A DNA stretch of 64,000 nt from Treponema sp. Its GTDB lineage: Bacteria; Spirochaetota; Spirochaetia; Treponematales; Treponemataceae. Under the pieces are notes generated by a model. That model did no database searches. It worked only from the letters and a program-made list of their open reading frames with translations, and was not told the origin of the DNA. The stretch spans positions 186,001 to 250,000 of the forward strand of contig JAGBGX010000010.1 of assembly GCA_017935745.1 (NCBI GenBank), written 5' to 3'. Within the stretch, counting starts at the first letter, position 1, and each line of letters opens with the position of its first letter. Below are positions 52,137 to 60,860 of this stretch, one piece after another. The position numbers and the translations under genes were made by a program.

Positions 52137-52982
52137 ATGAAAATCCTAGTAACTGGTGCGAACGGCTATATCGGAACCGGTGTAGTAAAGGCATTGCTGT
52201 CTTTAAATCAGGAAGTTGTTGCCACAGATTTTAATGTTGATGGTATTGATAACCGTGCTAAGGCAATAGCAGGAAATATATTCGAACTTGAGAATCCGTT
52301 TGAATACTTTGAAAAGCCGGATGTCGTTCTGCATTTGGCTTGGCGGAATGGATTTGTACATAATTCAGAATCACATTTGCAGGATTTGCCGCACCATTAT
52401 CTGTTCTTAAAAAGGATGGCGGAGGCGGGTGCAAAAAAAATTGTCGCTCTTGGCACAATGCATGAAGTTGGATTTTATGAAGGACGCATTACAGAAAATA
52501 CGCCGTGCAATCCTCAGTCGCTTTACGGCATTGCAAAAAATGCACTTAGGAATGCGACAAGTCTTTTATGCAGCCAGAACAAAACTGTTTTTCAATGGAT
52601 TCGCGGCTACTACATTGTCGGCAATTCTGAAAAAGGTGCTTCGATTTTTTCAAAGATAACTGCCGCCGAAAAAGAAGGCAAAAAAGAATTTCCGTTTACA
52701 ACAGGGCAGAATCAATATGACTTTTTGGATTATGAAGAATTCTGCAATCAGATTGCAAATGTTGTGATCAATAACAACGTGCCAGGCATTATAAACTGTT
52801 GTTCCGGCAAACCTGAATCTTTGGCAGGCCGAGTGGAACGGTTCATAAAAGAAAGCAATTACAAGATAAAACTCTGCTACGGAGCATTTCCTGACAGACC
52901 GTATGATTCGCTGGCTGTTTGGGGCGACAACACAAAAATTCAGCAGATTTTAAGAGAGAATAACTCAACTAAAAGGAGATGA
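52137..52982 (+). CDS. NAD-dependent sugar epimerase/dehydratase (SDR)
   Basis: 281 residues from ATG 52137, with AGAGG upstream. A longer frame to 52053 enters the inverted repeat. NAD motif VTGANGYIGTGVVKAL (about residues 5-20), VVLHLAW, and YGIAKNALR as the Y-x-x-x-K site. It acts on a nucleotide sugar; product unknown. It opens a second small operon (with an epimerase and a glycosyltransferase) on the plus strand. Confidence 0.82.
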   Translation: MKILVTGANGYIGTGVVKALLSLNQEVVATDFNVDGIDNRAKAIAGNIFELENPFEYFEKPDVVLHLAWRNGFVHNSESHLQDLPHHYLFLKRMAEAGAKKIVALGTMHEVGFYEGRITENTPCNPQSLYGIAKNALRNATSLLCSQNKTVFQWIRGYYIVGNSEKGASIFSKITAAEKEGKKEFPFTTGQNQYDFLDYEEFCNQIANVVINNNVPGIINCCSGKPESLAGRVERFIKESNYKIKLCYGAFPDRPYDSLAVWGDNTKIQQILRENNSTKRR

Positions 52983-52986
52983 TAGT

Positions 52987-54132
52987 ATGCCTAAAATGTA
53001 CAAACACATTCTTATTACCGGCGGTGCCGGTTTTATCGGCAGCACTATCGCTTTAAAACTTGTTGCACAAGGTTGCACTATAACAGTTCTTGACTGTCTT
53101 ACAGAGCAGATTCATGGTAAAAATCCTGATAATTCTGAACTGTATAACAGAATCAAAGGCAAGGTCAATTTTATCTGCGGCACGGTGACGAGCTGGGAGG
53201 ATTGGCAGAAAGCGTTGCAGGGGCAGGATGCTGTGATTCATCTCGCCGCTGAAACTGGAACGGGACAGTCAATGTACGAAATTGAAAAATACTGCGGAAC
53301 AAACATTGGCGGAACAGCACTTCTTCTTGATATTCTTGCAAACGGCAAAACTCCTATAAAAAAAGTGATTGTTGCGGAATCCCGTGCAATCTACGGAGAG
53401 GGAGCATATTTTTGTGAAGATTGCGGAACTGTGTATCCGCTTGCAAGAAAAGAAAGCGACATGATTGGCGGTGATTTTGCCGTAAAATGTCCGAACTGCG
53501 GAAAAAATGTAACACTTGCTGCGACCGATGAATCTTCCAAAATACATCCTACTTCTGTTTATGGAATCACAAAACAGGTGCAGGGGCAGCTTGTCCATTG
53601 TGTATGCCGTGCAATTGGAATTCCGTCCGTTTCGTTCCGTTACCAGAATGTATACGGACCGGGGCAGAGCCTTAAAAATCCGTATACGGGCATCCTTTCT
53701 ATTTTCAGCAACAGTCTGCGTCAGAACCATGACATCAATATTTTTGAGGACGGAACAGAATCACGCGATTTTGTGTACATCGATGATGTTGCGGATGCGA
53801 CAATTCTTGCAATTGAAAATGAGCAGTGTGCATATAAGGCTTTTAACATAGGAACAGGAATTTCTGTTGATGTAATGACCGTGGCAAAGTATTTGAAAGA
53901 GTTTTACAAATCTGAAAGTGAAATCCATGTTTCGGGAAATTTCCGCTTAGGTGATATCCGCCACAATTATGCGGATATTTCTTTGGCAAGGGAAATTTTG
54001 GGCTATGAGCCAAAATTCACATTTAAGCAAGGCTTGAAAAAGTTCTGCGAATGGGTTTTGACACAGCCAATTGAAAAAGATATGTACAAAAAATCACTTG
54101 AAGAAATGAAAGAAAAAGGATTGTACAAATGA
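52987..54132 (+). CDS. dTDP-L-rhamnose 4-epimerase-like SDR with zinc ribbon
   Basis: 381 residues, start after AAAGGAGATG. SDR fold with ITGGAGFIGSTIALKL and the active site YGITKQVQGQ. Between about residues 144 and 178 two C-x-x-C pairs (FCEDCGT and KCPNCGK) form a zinc ribbon, an insertion known from dTDP-rhamnose 4-epimerase relatives. VGQSMYEI-like TGQSMYEIEKY and VYGPGQSLKNPYTG also match that subgroup. It converts a nucleotide deoxysugar; exact substrate inferred, not proven. Overlaps the next gene by 4 bases. Confidence 0.78.
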   Translation: MPKMYKHILITGGAGFIGSTIALKLVAQGCTITVLDCLTEQIHGKNPDNSELYNRIKGKVNFICGTVTSWEDWQKALQGQDAVIHLAAETGTGQSMYEIEKYCGTNIGGTALLLDILANGKTPIKKVIVAESRAIYGEGAYFCEDCGTVYPLARKESDMIGGDFAVKCPNCGKNVTLAATDESSKIHPTSVYGITKQVQGQLVHCVCRAIGIPSVSFRYQNVYGPGQSLKNPYTGILSIFSNSLRQNHDINIFEDGTESRDFVYIDDVADATILAIENEQCAYKAFNIGTGISVDVMTVAKYLKEFYKSESEIHVSGNFRLGDIRHNYADISLAREILGYEPKFTFKQGLKKFCEWVLTQPIEKDMYKKSLEEMKEKGLYK

Positions 54133-55136
54133 ATTGCAACTTGACCGGAAAAAAGGTTTTGCTGTTTGCACCCCAGTTTTTCGGATATGAAACTGAAATT
54201 GCCAATAAAATAAAAGAATTTGGTGCGACAATTGATTTGTATGATGAGAGAGCCAATCCGACTACTTTTGATAAAATTTGTATAAGATTAAATCTTAGAA
54301 ATCTTTTGATGAAAAAAATCCGTTTCTATTATGAAACGATTATAGAAAAGTTTGAAGAGAATTATTTTGATTATGTAGTTTTTTTGAATCCAGAAACTGT
54401 AACAATTGATTTGCTGAATAAGCTGAAAGAAAAGCAAAAAAAAGCAGTTTTTGTGCTGTATATGTGGGATAGTTTTGAGAATAAACCTCATACAAAAGAA
54501 TTAATACCTTTCTTTGAAAATAAACTTTCTTTCAATAAAGATGAGGGTGCTAAATATGGTTTCAAATTTAGACCACTCTTTTTTATTGATGAATATGATG
54601 TAGATAAAAATCCTTTAGCAAAAAATAAAACTGATATTGATATAGGATTTATTGGTACTGTTCATAGCGACAGGTACAAAGTCTTAAAAGAAGTTGAGAC
54701 TTTGGCAACTCAAAATGGATTGAAGACAAGCTATTATATGTTTTTTCCAAGTAAAATTTTATTTTATAAATATAAATTTCAAAACTTGGGTAAGATAAAA
54801 ATTTCAAAAAAGGATTTTCATTTCAATTCATTAAATTCTCATCAAGCAAAAGAGTTTTTAGAGAGATGTAAAGTTGTGATTGATATTCAGCATCCAAAGC
54901 AAGTTGGTCTTACGATGAGAACGATTGAGATGCTTGGTTTAAGAAAGAAATTAATTACAACAAACCAAGATATCAAAAATTATGATTTTTATAATGAAGA
55001 TAATATATGTGTGATTGATAGAAAAAATATTTTGATTAATAAAAATTTTTTTGATACAAATTATAATTTACATTCTGATCTATATAGAAAGAATTATTCA
55101 CTTGAATCTTTTGTAGAGGAAATACTTAAACAATAA
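54129..55136 (+). CDS. CgeB-like glycosyltransferase
   Basis: 335 residues. The N-terminal Rossmann domain (KKVLLFAPQFFGYETEIANKI) and the C-terminal region of CgeB/eps11-like transferases are seen: DIGFIGTVHSDRYKVL, CKVVIDIQHPKQVGLTMRTIEML, with the Glu of the nucleotide-sugar site in the RTIEM stretch. No signal peptide. It closes the epimerase operon. The donor is unknown. Confidence 0.72.
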   Translation: MNCNLTGKKVLLFAPQFFGYETEIANKIKEFGATIDLYDERANPTTFDKICIRLNLRNLLMKKIRFYYETIIEKFEENYFDYVVFLNPETVTIDLLNKLKEKQKKAVFVLYMWDSFENKPHTKELIPFFENKLSFNKDEGAKYGFKFRPLFFIDEYDVDKNPLAKNKTDIDIGFIGTVHSDRYKVLKEVETLATQNGLKTSYYMFFPSKILFYKYKFQNLGKIKISKKDFHFNSLNSHQAKEFLERCKVVIDIQHPKQVGLTMRTIEMLGLRKKLITTNQDIKNYDFYNEDNICVIDRKNILINKNFFDTNYNLHSDLYRKNYSLESFVEEILKQ

Positions 55137-55658
55137 TTTTGTAGGACAAGCATTATGATTGAATTTTGGTTATGCAAAGGAAATTCTTGGCTTTTCTAGA
55201 AAGTATTTTTTCTTAGTAAATGATTTTGAGGAACATTTTGAACTTGGCGAAAATGGACATATATATTACGGAGCATTTTTCTAATATAAAAAAGATTGAA
55301 GAGTATCAGAGATTACATAAATGATAATAATTTGTAAAGTTGATTAATGCGTACAGATTTTCTTGTTACTGCCGGTGATAAACTTTCACATCCTGATATA
55401 CGGTGGTCTTTGGTCGAAACTGAGAGTTGTATAAGCTAGATGATGACGCTGATTTTGCTGAAAAGATTTTGAAACTTTACAAAAAGTCCAGTTTTAGAGC
55501 CGAAATCTGAAAGAACAATATGGAAGATTTCGAAAAATATTCATTTGAGATTGCGGTTGAAAGAGAGACTTCGATTTATATCGAGAGTGTCGTTAGAAAG
55601 TTAAAGCTGACAATGAATTATATTATATTTATATTTTTTAAATTTAAGATAAATAATA
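55137..55658 (+). pseudogene. decayed coding remnants
   Basis: The gap of about 520 bases has many stops in all frames but holds scattered protein-like pieces: DFEEHFELGENGHIYYGAFF and, near 55440-55600, DADFAEKILKLYKKSSFRAEI followed after a stop by EDFEKYSFEIAVERET. The second piece reads like the C-terminal helices of a GT4-type glycosyltransferase. This suggests loss of a gene at the edge of the sugar locus. No intact gene or RNA is seen. Family call is weak. Confidence 0.35.
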
Positions 55659-56403
55659 ATGAGTACAAATAATTATATTTTACGGAAATACGTTTCTGGC
55701 TCTGTATATGATTTGGAAAATCTTGCTAAGCGACAAATTAATTGTGTTGCTCCAAAATTATTCAATGATCCTGTTGATACATATTTTTATTACAGTGATG
55801 ATAATTGTTTTTCTGAAAGTAAGAAAATTCTAACTCCTCAGATAATGGACTCAATTAGAATAAGTTGTTTTATTAATCACAAGAATATACTGAAAAAGCG
55901 AAATAAGGATAAATTAACAGCAGAAGAAATATTGATGTGGACACATTATGCAAATTCTCATAAAGGACTTTGTTTTGAATATCAAGTTGCTGCAGATAAA
56001 TTTGATTATCTTGATAGAAACTCTTTTAATGAAAATAAAACTTTTCTATCAAGAATTTATTATCAGCAAGATTTAGCTACAGATTTTGAATCTGTTTTTT
56101 CTAAATCGGAAGATGAAGTGTATACTGAAGATAATTTTGAGGAATTGCTAAAGACTTGTTTTTTTACAAAAGATAAGTCTTTTGAATATGAAAATGAAAT
56201 GCGGTTATTAAAGTATACAAAAAATCTTGAAAAAGATTATCTCCCTATAAATTTTGACTATCTTAAGCGAATTGTTTTTGGAAAAAGATGCGATTGATAT
56301 GAAAAATTTGATAAGTTGTATAAATATGCAAGTATATAAAAATAGATTGGAACTTTATGAAATAGATGACCATTTTAGTGAGGTGAAATATAATGACAGA
56401 TAA
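55659..56403 (+). pseudogene. DUF2971 gene with a one-base frameshift near its end
   Basis: The intact frame (55659-56297) has the DUF2971 core: LRKYVSGSVYDLENL..., IMDSIRISCFI, LMWTHYANSHKGLCFEY and FEYENEMRLLKY. It stops just after RIVFGKRCD. If one A is removed from AAAAA at 56282-56286 the reading continues GKDAIDMKNLISC and runs to a stop at 56401, overlapping the next start by 11 bases, as a normal operon junction would. So the last ~35 residues are lost by a homopolymer slip, which may be decay, sequencing error or switching. DUF2971 proteins occur in defence contexts. Confidence 0.6.
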
Positions 56404-58239
56404 GATAACTAGATTGGCTTATTTAAATACTCTTGATGAAAATAAAAAACCTTTGGATTTGTTATTGGAAATTATAGAAATTGAATGTTATGAGTATAAT
56501 TTTGAATCATTGGGAATTTTTACATCTGATGGGAAATCTATAGTTGATATTATAAGAAATAAATATTCAATTGAAATAGAAGAATATATCTTGAAAAAAT
56601 GGTTGCCTGATAAATTTAAGGTAGAAAATAAAAAATTGAAATTATCATCCAATAGCGAGAATCTTGTTAACAAAATTGAGCGAATTAATAATGGGGAAAG
56701 AAAATTTTTAGAACTAGTTTCTAGTATTCGTGCAAATTTTAAGAAATATGCATTATCTGAATTTAACATAAAATATTCGAATGAAGAAACAAAGGACATT
56801 TTCAATTCATATTTATATACTGTTGCAAATGAAAAAATCGTAGATAAAAAAGACTCGAAGGATTATTTTATTTTTCAGAACTTTTTATCTTGTTTATTTA
56901 AAAGTAATAGGCGTGATTTGGAAATCATAGAAAATTTTGGAATTGCAAATCAAATACAAGATTTAGTTTTAAATGGAGAAAACGATAAAACAGATTTTCT
57001 GAAAGATTGTGTAATTTTTTTGGATACACCTATAATTATGAAAAGATTGGGATATGACGGAATTGAGTTTTCTGATATTTATAAAGATTTTTTTGAAGAT
57101 TTAAAAAAAGCGGGTGCTACTCTAAAAATATTTGAACATACATTTGAGGAATTATGGGGAATATTGTTCAATTTTAAAAGGTGTATTGCTCAAAATATAT
57201 TTGATGCTAAAGGTGTTAATACATTTCTAAAAGCTCGCAAAAGTTTTTTATATGAACGAAACGAAGAGTTGCCTTTAACAAAAGAAGTTATTAGAGAGAA
57301 TATAAAAACTCTTGATATAGAATTTTTTGATATATCGGATGATGATAATATAGAAAATACTACAGACTTTTCCGCATGGAAATTTGACTGTGAATATTTT
57401 AAGAAACTTATAATTTCTGAAGATGAGAATTATGAAAAATTCAAAACAAGACTGGATAAAGATATTCAGTCCGTTGCAGCAATATCAAGATTAAGGCATC
57501 GGGATAGGATTTCAAAAACAGAAACTTTTGAAGATGGAAAATATTATCTCTTGGTTGATAATTATGTATTGGTAAATGCTATAAAGGCTTATTATCATAA
57601 TAAAGGTAAAAAAATGAAGTTTTGTTGGAAAATACAATTATATTTAATTTGTGGCAGAATTTGTCAAACAATGGTGATTTAAATAAAACTTTATTTCGTA
57701 GTAAATGTTTTGCATTGAATACAATTGACGAAACATTTAAGGATAGTCTTTATAGAGAAACAAGAAAAATTGAAGCATATAATGCTGATATTGAAATAGA
57801 TCATCAGCTTGTAAATGATCCAATGCTGGAAAGTGATGTTTTTGCAGAGAGTATACGAAATGATAGATTTAATAAAGAATATATTGCAAAAACCTTACTT
57901 AATACTATATCAAAAAAAGAAAAAGAACTAAATAAACAACATCAAGAAGATTTAAAGAGAAAAGATGCTGATATTCAACAGGAAAAAAATGATAAAAAAA
58001 AGCAATCGGATTGGTATTGTGAACAATTAAATAAACAGAAAATAGATGCACAACGTAATAATATAGAATCCCTAGAAACTTATAAAGAAACTCAGATAAC
58101 ACGAAAGATTGAGGCATTGCGAAAAAAATTGATAATCAAGATACAACTTTTCTTTAAAAGATTTAATAAGAGTTTTGATGAAAATGAGTTTTTAAGGAAA
58201 AAAGCTTGTACTATTCTTGAAATTGATTTTTCAGATTGA
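56393..58239 (+). pseudogene. PIN-like nuclease-type protein split by a frameshift
   Basis: Frames 56393-57682 and from 57622 form one gene of about 615 residues. Adding one A to the seven-A run (57608-57614) joins them as GKKNEVLLENTIIFNLWQ. PIN-like features: VIFLDTPIIMKRLGYDG (first Asp), FEHTFEELWGIL (Glu), and YLLVDNYVLVNAIKAYY (third acidic site). The C-terminal third has a coiled coil rich in Lys/Glu/Gln (about residues 500-580). The end is short and without a known domain. It partners the DUF2971 gene by an 11-base overlap when the latter is repaired. The PIN call is from pattern only. Confidence 0.5.
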
Positions 58240-58249
58240 ATTATTATGG

Positions 58250-58803
58250 TTAAAGAATAGAAATGTCTGCAACCTTCTGCGTCAAATTACAGGCGGAAAG
58301 TTCCTGATGGTGGGGAAGGGGATGAACAGAAAGATCATGGACTATGTCGAAAATGTTGCTGCGTTCATTCAGTTCTTCATTGAAAATGAAGAAAAACTTC
58401 CATGCCTTGAAAAGGACTTTGACGGAACAAAAGCCGGAAAGCAGCATCTTTTCAACTACAGCGATGTGCCTGCCTACGATGTGAGCCACCTTGTTCTTGA
58501 CTGCTACAAGGCACTGGGAAAGCCTAAGACAAAACTGGTTCACTTTCCGTACGCTCTTGCATATTTCGACGGGCTTTGTTTTGACCTTCTGGCATTTATC
58601 CTGCATAAAAAGTTTGTAATCAACTCAATCCGCGTGAGGAAATTCTGCAATGCAAACTTGTTTGCACGAACACCTACTTCATGTCAGTTCGTGTGCCGCA
58701 GACGGGCTTCGTTCCGCCAGTGAGGCTTGGGGACGGGCTGAAAGCGACAATTGAGTACGAGTTTGTGAACAAGGTGGAAGGGCATGTGTTCCATTGCGAG
58801 TAG
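58250..58803 (+). pseudogene. truncated SDR sugar dehydratase/epimerase remnant
   Basis: Begins right after the PIN-like gene with an SDR C-terminal half: LLRQITGGKFLMVGKGMNR, YVENVAAFIQFFIENE, VPAYDVSHLVLDCYKALGKPK. The N-terminal NAD-binding part is missing. Near 58670 the frame shifts, then GFVPPVRLGDGLKATIEYEF completes the family end up to a stop at 58801. The sequence is GC-richer than the PIN-like gene. The break suggests that the DUF2971/PIN cassette replaced the 5' half of this sugar gene. Confidence 0.55.
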
Positions 58804-58929
58804 AAATGAAATAAACTGAGCAGGTCATTGTCTATGCTAATTCCGAAAAAACTATCTTCCAAGTCAGACAAAAATAATGAACACGTATATCCTGCAATTG
58901 TCACAGGATTTGACAGATATTTCTGTAAG

Positions 58930-58949
58930 CCACACGGAATACCGTGTGG
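58930..58949. terminator. perfect 8-bp hairpin downstream of the SDR remnant
   Basis: CCACACGG (58930-58937) and its complement CCGTGTGG (58942-58949) with a four-base loop, then AT-rich sequence. It lies in the gap between the SDR remnant and the next gene. Confidence 0.5.
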
Positions 58950-59029
58950 AGCGGTACACAATTTTATTTTGACATCATCGGTGCTATTCCGTCTGATTAA
59001 ATAAATTCCAAAAAATATGGAGGCAAATT

Positions 59030-59680
59030 ATGGAAGAAGAGAAGAAAGAAAACAGCGGAGAACCGGAAAGCAAGGTGGAAGTCGGAAAGCCGGAAAAGGA
59101 AGCAGAAAATGTGGACGCACGTGTTACGAACAAAGAGCCATGCGAATCCGAAAACGTTCACGACGAATCACATTATGAAGGAAAAATCAATTTGGAACAG
59201 TTGATTTTTGTAGAATTTGACCGTTCGCTTTCACTGAAAGAGAGATTAGAATCAAAAGTCGGCGGATACATGACCGTGGTAACATTGATTCTTACAATAT
59301 TGGTGCAGTTTGCAGTGGGGTTTTATGAGTCTCATGTTTGCGAGATTTTTAAAATTGTAAGCCTTGGATTTTGTGTCGGCTTTTTCTTTCTCGGTATAAT
59401 TCTGCTGTTCATGTGCATTCAGATGCTTTTTCCAAAAAAGATAAGGCACTTCGATGTTAATGAATTGCTCAAGCTGAAAAGGAAAACTCCGAAAAAAATT
59501 GACAAGGAACTCCTTGACGATGTGAAACGTTTCTATGAGCAAAACATTGCTGTTGTCGATGCAAAAGCAAAAATCAATGGACATATTGCAACAGGTCTTG
59601 TAATACTTGTGGGCGGATTTGTCGTAACAGCCATTTTGTATTTTGCAATGATAATGAATAACAAGTGTTTTGCGGCGTAA
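59030..59680 (+). CDS. membrane protein of unknown function
   Basis: 216 residues, with GGAGG upstream. A Glu/Lys-rich N-terminal tail (residues 1-50) precedes LEQLIFVEFDRSLSLKERLESKVGGYMTVV, then two adjacent membrane segments (about residues 83-130) and a third near the C-terminus (about residues 186-206). The layout of a short helix pair then a soluble part resembles small effector-type membrane proteins linked to defence modules, but no family is recognised. Function unknown. Confidence 0.65.
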   Translation: MEEEKKENSGEPESKVEVGKPEKEAENVDARVTNKEPCESENVHDESHYEGKINLEQLIFVEFDRSLSLKERLESKVGGYMTVVTLILTILVQFAVGFYESHVCEIFKIVSLGFCVGFFFLGIILLFMCIQMLFPKKIRHFDVNELLKLKRKTPKKIDKELLDDVKRFYEQNIAVVDAKAKINGHIATGLVILVGGFVVTAILYFAMIMNNKCFAA

Positions 59681-59702
59681 AAAAACTAGAGAGGTAATAA
59701 AA

Positions 59703-60268
59703 ATGAATACACTACAATTGATTTTGATTTTTTAAAGGAACACATTGGCAAGGATAAAGCGGAAAAGATTACAAAAATACTGGGTGATTTTTTACAACAG
59801 AAAAAATCTGTACAAAATCCTGAACAAACAGGAGTTTGTACAACAGGCGGTCATGTTGTGCTTTGGGCAAAAAACGATGTTCTCAATGCTATCAAAGACA
59901 CAGACGAAAGGAACACGCTTGCCGATATTCTGGTTCATGACGAAAAAGTCTTTTTGGATTTTAATCGCAAGGATTTTGAATCCACAGTTTCGCAAAATGT
60001 ACATATAGTTGGAAAAGTAATAAAACCAAATATCAACGGGGCGTGTGAAACCAAAGGACATGAAGTAGTAGTAATACCTAATGAACGTATAGCAGAAACT
60101 GGTGGACATGTAGTAAATGAGTTGCCTAAACTATATTGTGCAAAAAGAGGTGGTCATGAGGTATTTGGGGCAAAAGATGAGAGCTCTAAAAGAATGAAAG
60201 GACATAAAATAAATGCGAAGAAGAAACACTATTTAAAAAAAGCAGATGGAAAAGAAGAAAATATTTAA
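59703..60268 (+). pseudogene. small protein with GGH-type repeats, frameshifted near its start
   Basis: The ATG at 59703, with AGAGAGG upstream, reads only ten codons. In the next frame the sequence is coding-like from about 59712 (DFDFLKEHIGKDKAEKI) to 60268. One base has been lost between about 59709 and 59733, perhaps near the T6 run (59728-59733) or in the few bases after the ATG. The protein, about 187 residues when restored, has GGHVV, KGHEV, GGHVV, GGHEV and KGHKI, five spaced turns of (G/K)GH(V/E/K). The repeat may be a metal or nucleic-acid binding unit. No family is recognised. Confidence 0.45.
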
Positions 60269-60283
60269 CAACGGAGGAATAAA

Positions 60284-60346
60284 ATGAAAAGGTTTTTTAC
60301 CGTTATTACAACAGCTACGCTTTGTTTTGTCGCTGTTTTTGCATAA
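60284..60346 (+). pseudogene. orphan signal peptide ORF
   Basis: ATG 60284 with ACGGAGG upstream encodes MKRFFTVITTATLCFVAVFA and then stops. It is a well-formed signal peptide with no mature protein, the remnant of a secreted or lipoprotein gene, just before the terminator. Confidence 0.45.
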
Positions 60347-60391
60347 TAGCGACAAATTGCGGTATATTATTAAAAAATATATTTTTAAAGC

Positions 60392-60452
60392 AAAAAAGGC
60401 TTCTGTATCGGCAGCATGAAACATTTGTTACTCCGATACGGAAGCCTTTTTT
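60392..60452. terminator. strong bidirectional rho-independent terminator
   Basis: Left arm 60392-60411 (AAAAAAGGCTTCTGTATCGG) pairs with 60433-60452 over 19 of 20 positions, with a 21-base loop and T/A runs at both ends, so it can stop transcription in both directions. It separates the decayed region from the TrlF operon. Confidence 0.8.
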
Positions 60453-60860
60453 ATTGCCGAATCCTGCCGCCTGCCGGAAGCATACTGCACGTTTCTGGCT
60501 ATACAAACCGGGAATGAAAGTCTTAAAAAATCTTCAAAATGTAAAGGTATATCTGAATATCAGGGCTTCAGCACGAAAAGAAATTTGTTCATTTTTAAAT
60601 ATAAACAAGGTGTTTGAGCGTGTCAAAAACACCGTTTGGAACGCAGTTCGCTTGCTACACGGGCATTTCGACAGGCTCAATGACCGATTTTTGATATTGC
60701 CATGTCTTTCGAGATACCGCATTGCTGTTTCATGTTTAACCCTTGATCTGAATATTTTCACAGGTGAAAAAATGCACTGTAAACATATATTATTTATAGA
60801 AGATATCACAAAAATAGTATATAATATAATTTTAATTATAGGTTTGCATAAGAGGCATGA
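60453..60860 (+). other. intergenic region before the TrlF-type gene
   Basis: About 400 bases with no convincing gene. It has small inverted repeats, such as GGTGTTT with AAACACC around 60610-60630, and a TATAAT (60820-60825) with no strong -35, about 40 bases before ATG 60861, likely the promoter of that gene. The other open frames here are short and lack starts or ribosome sites. Confidence 0.4.
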
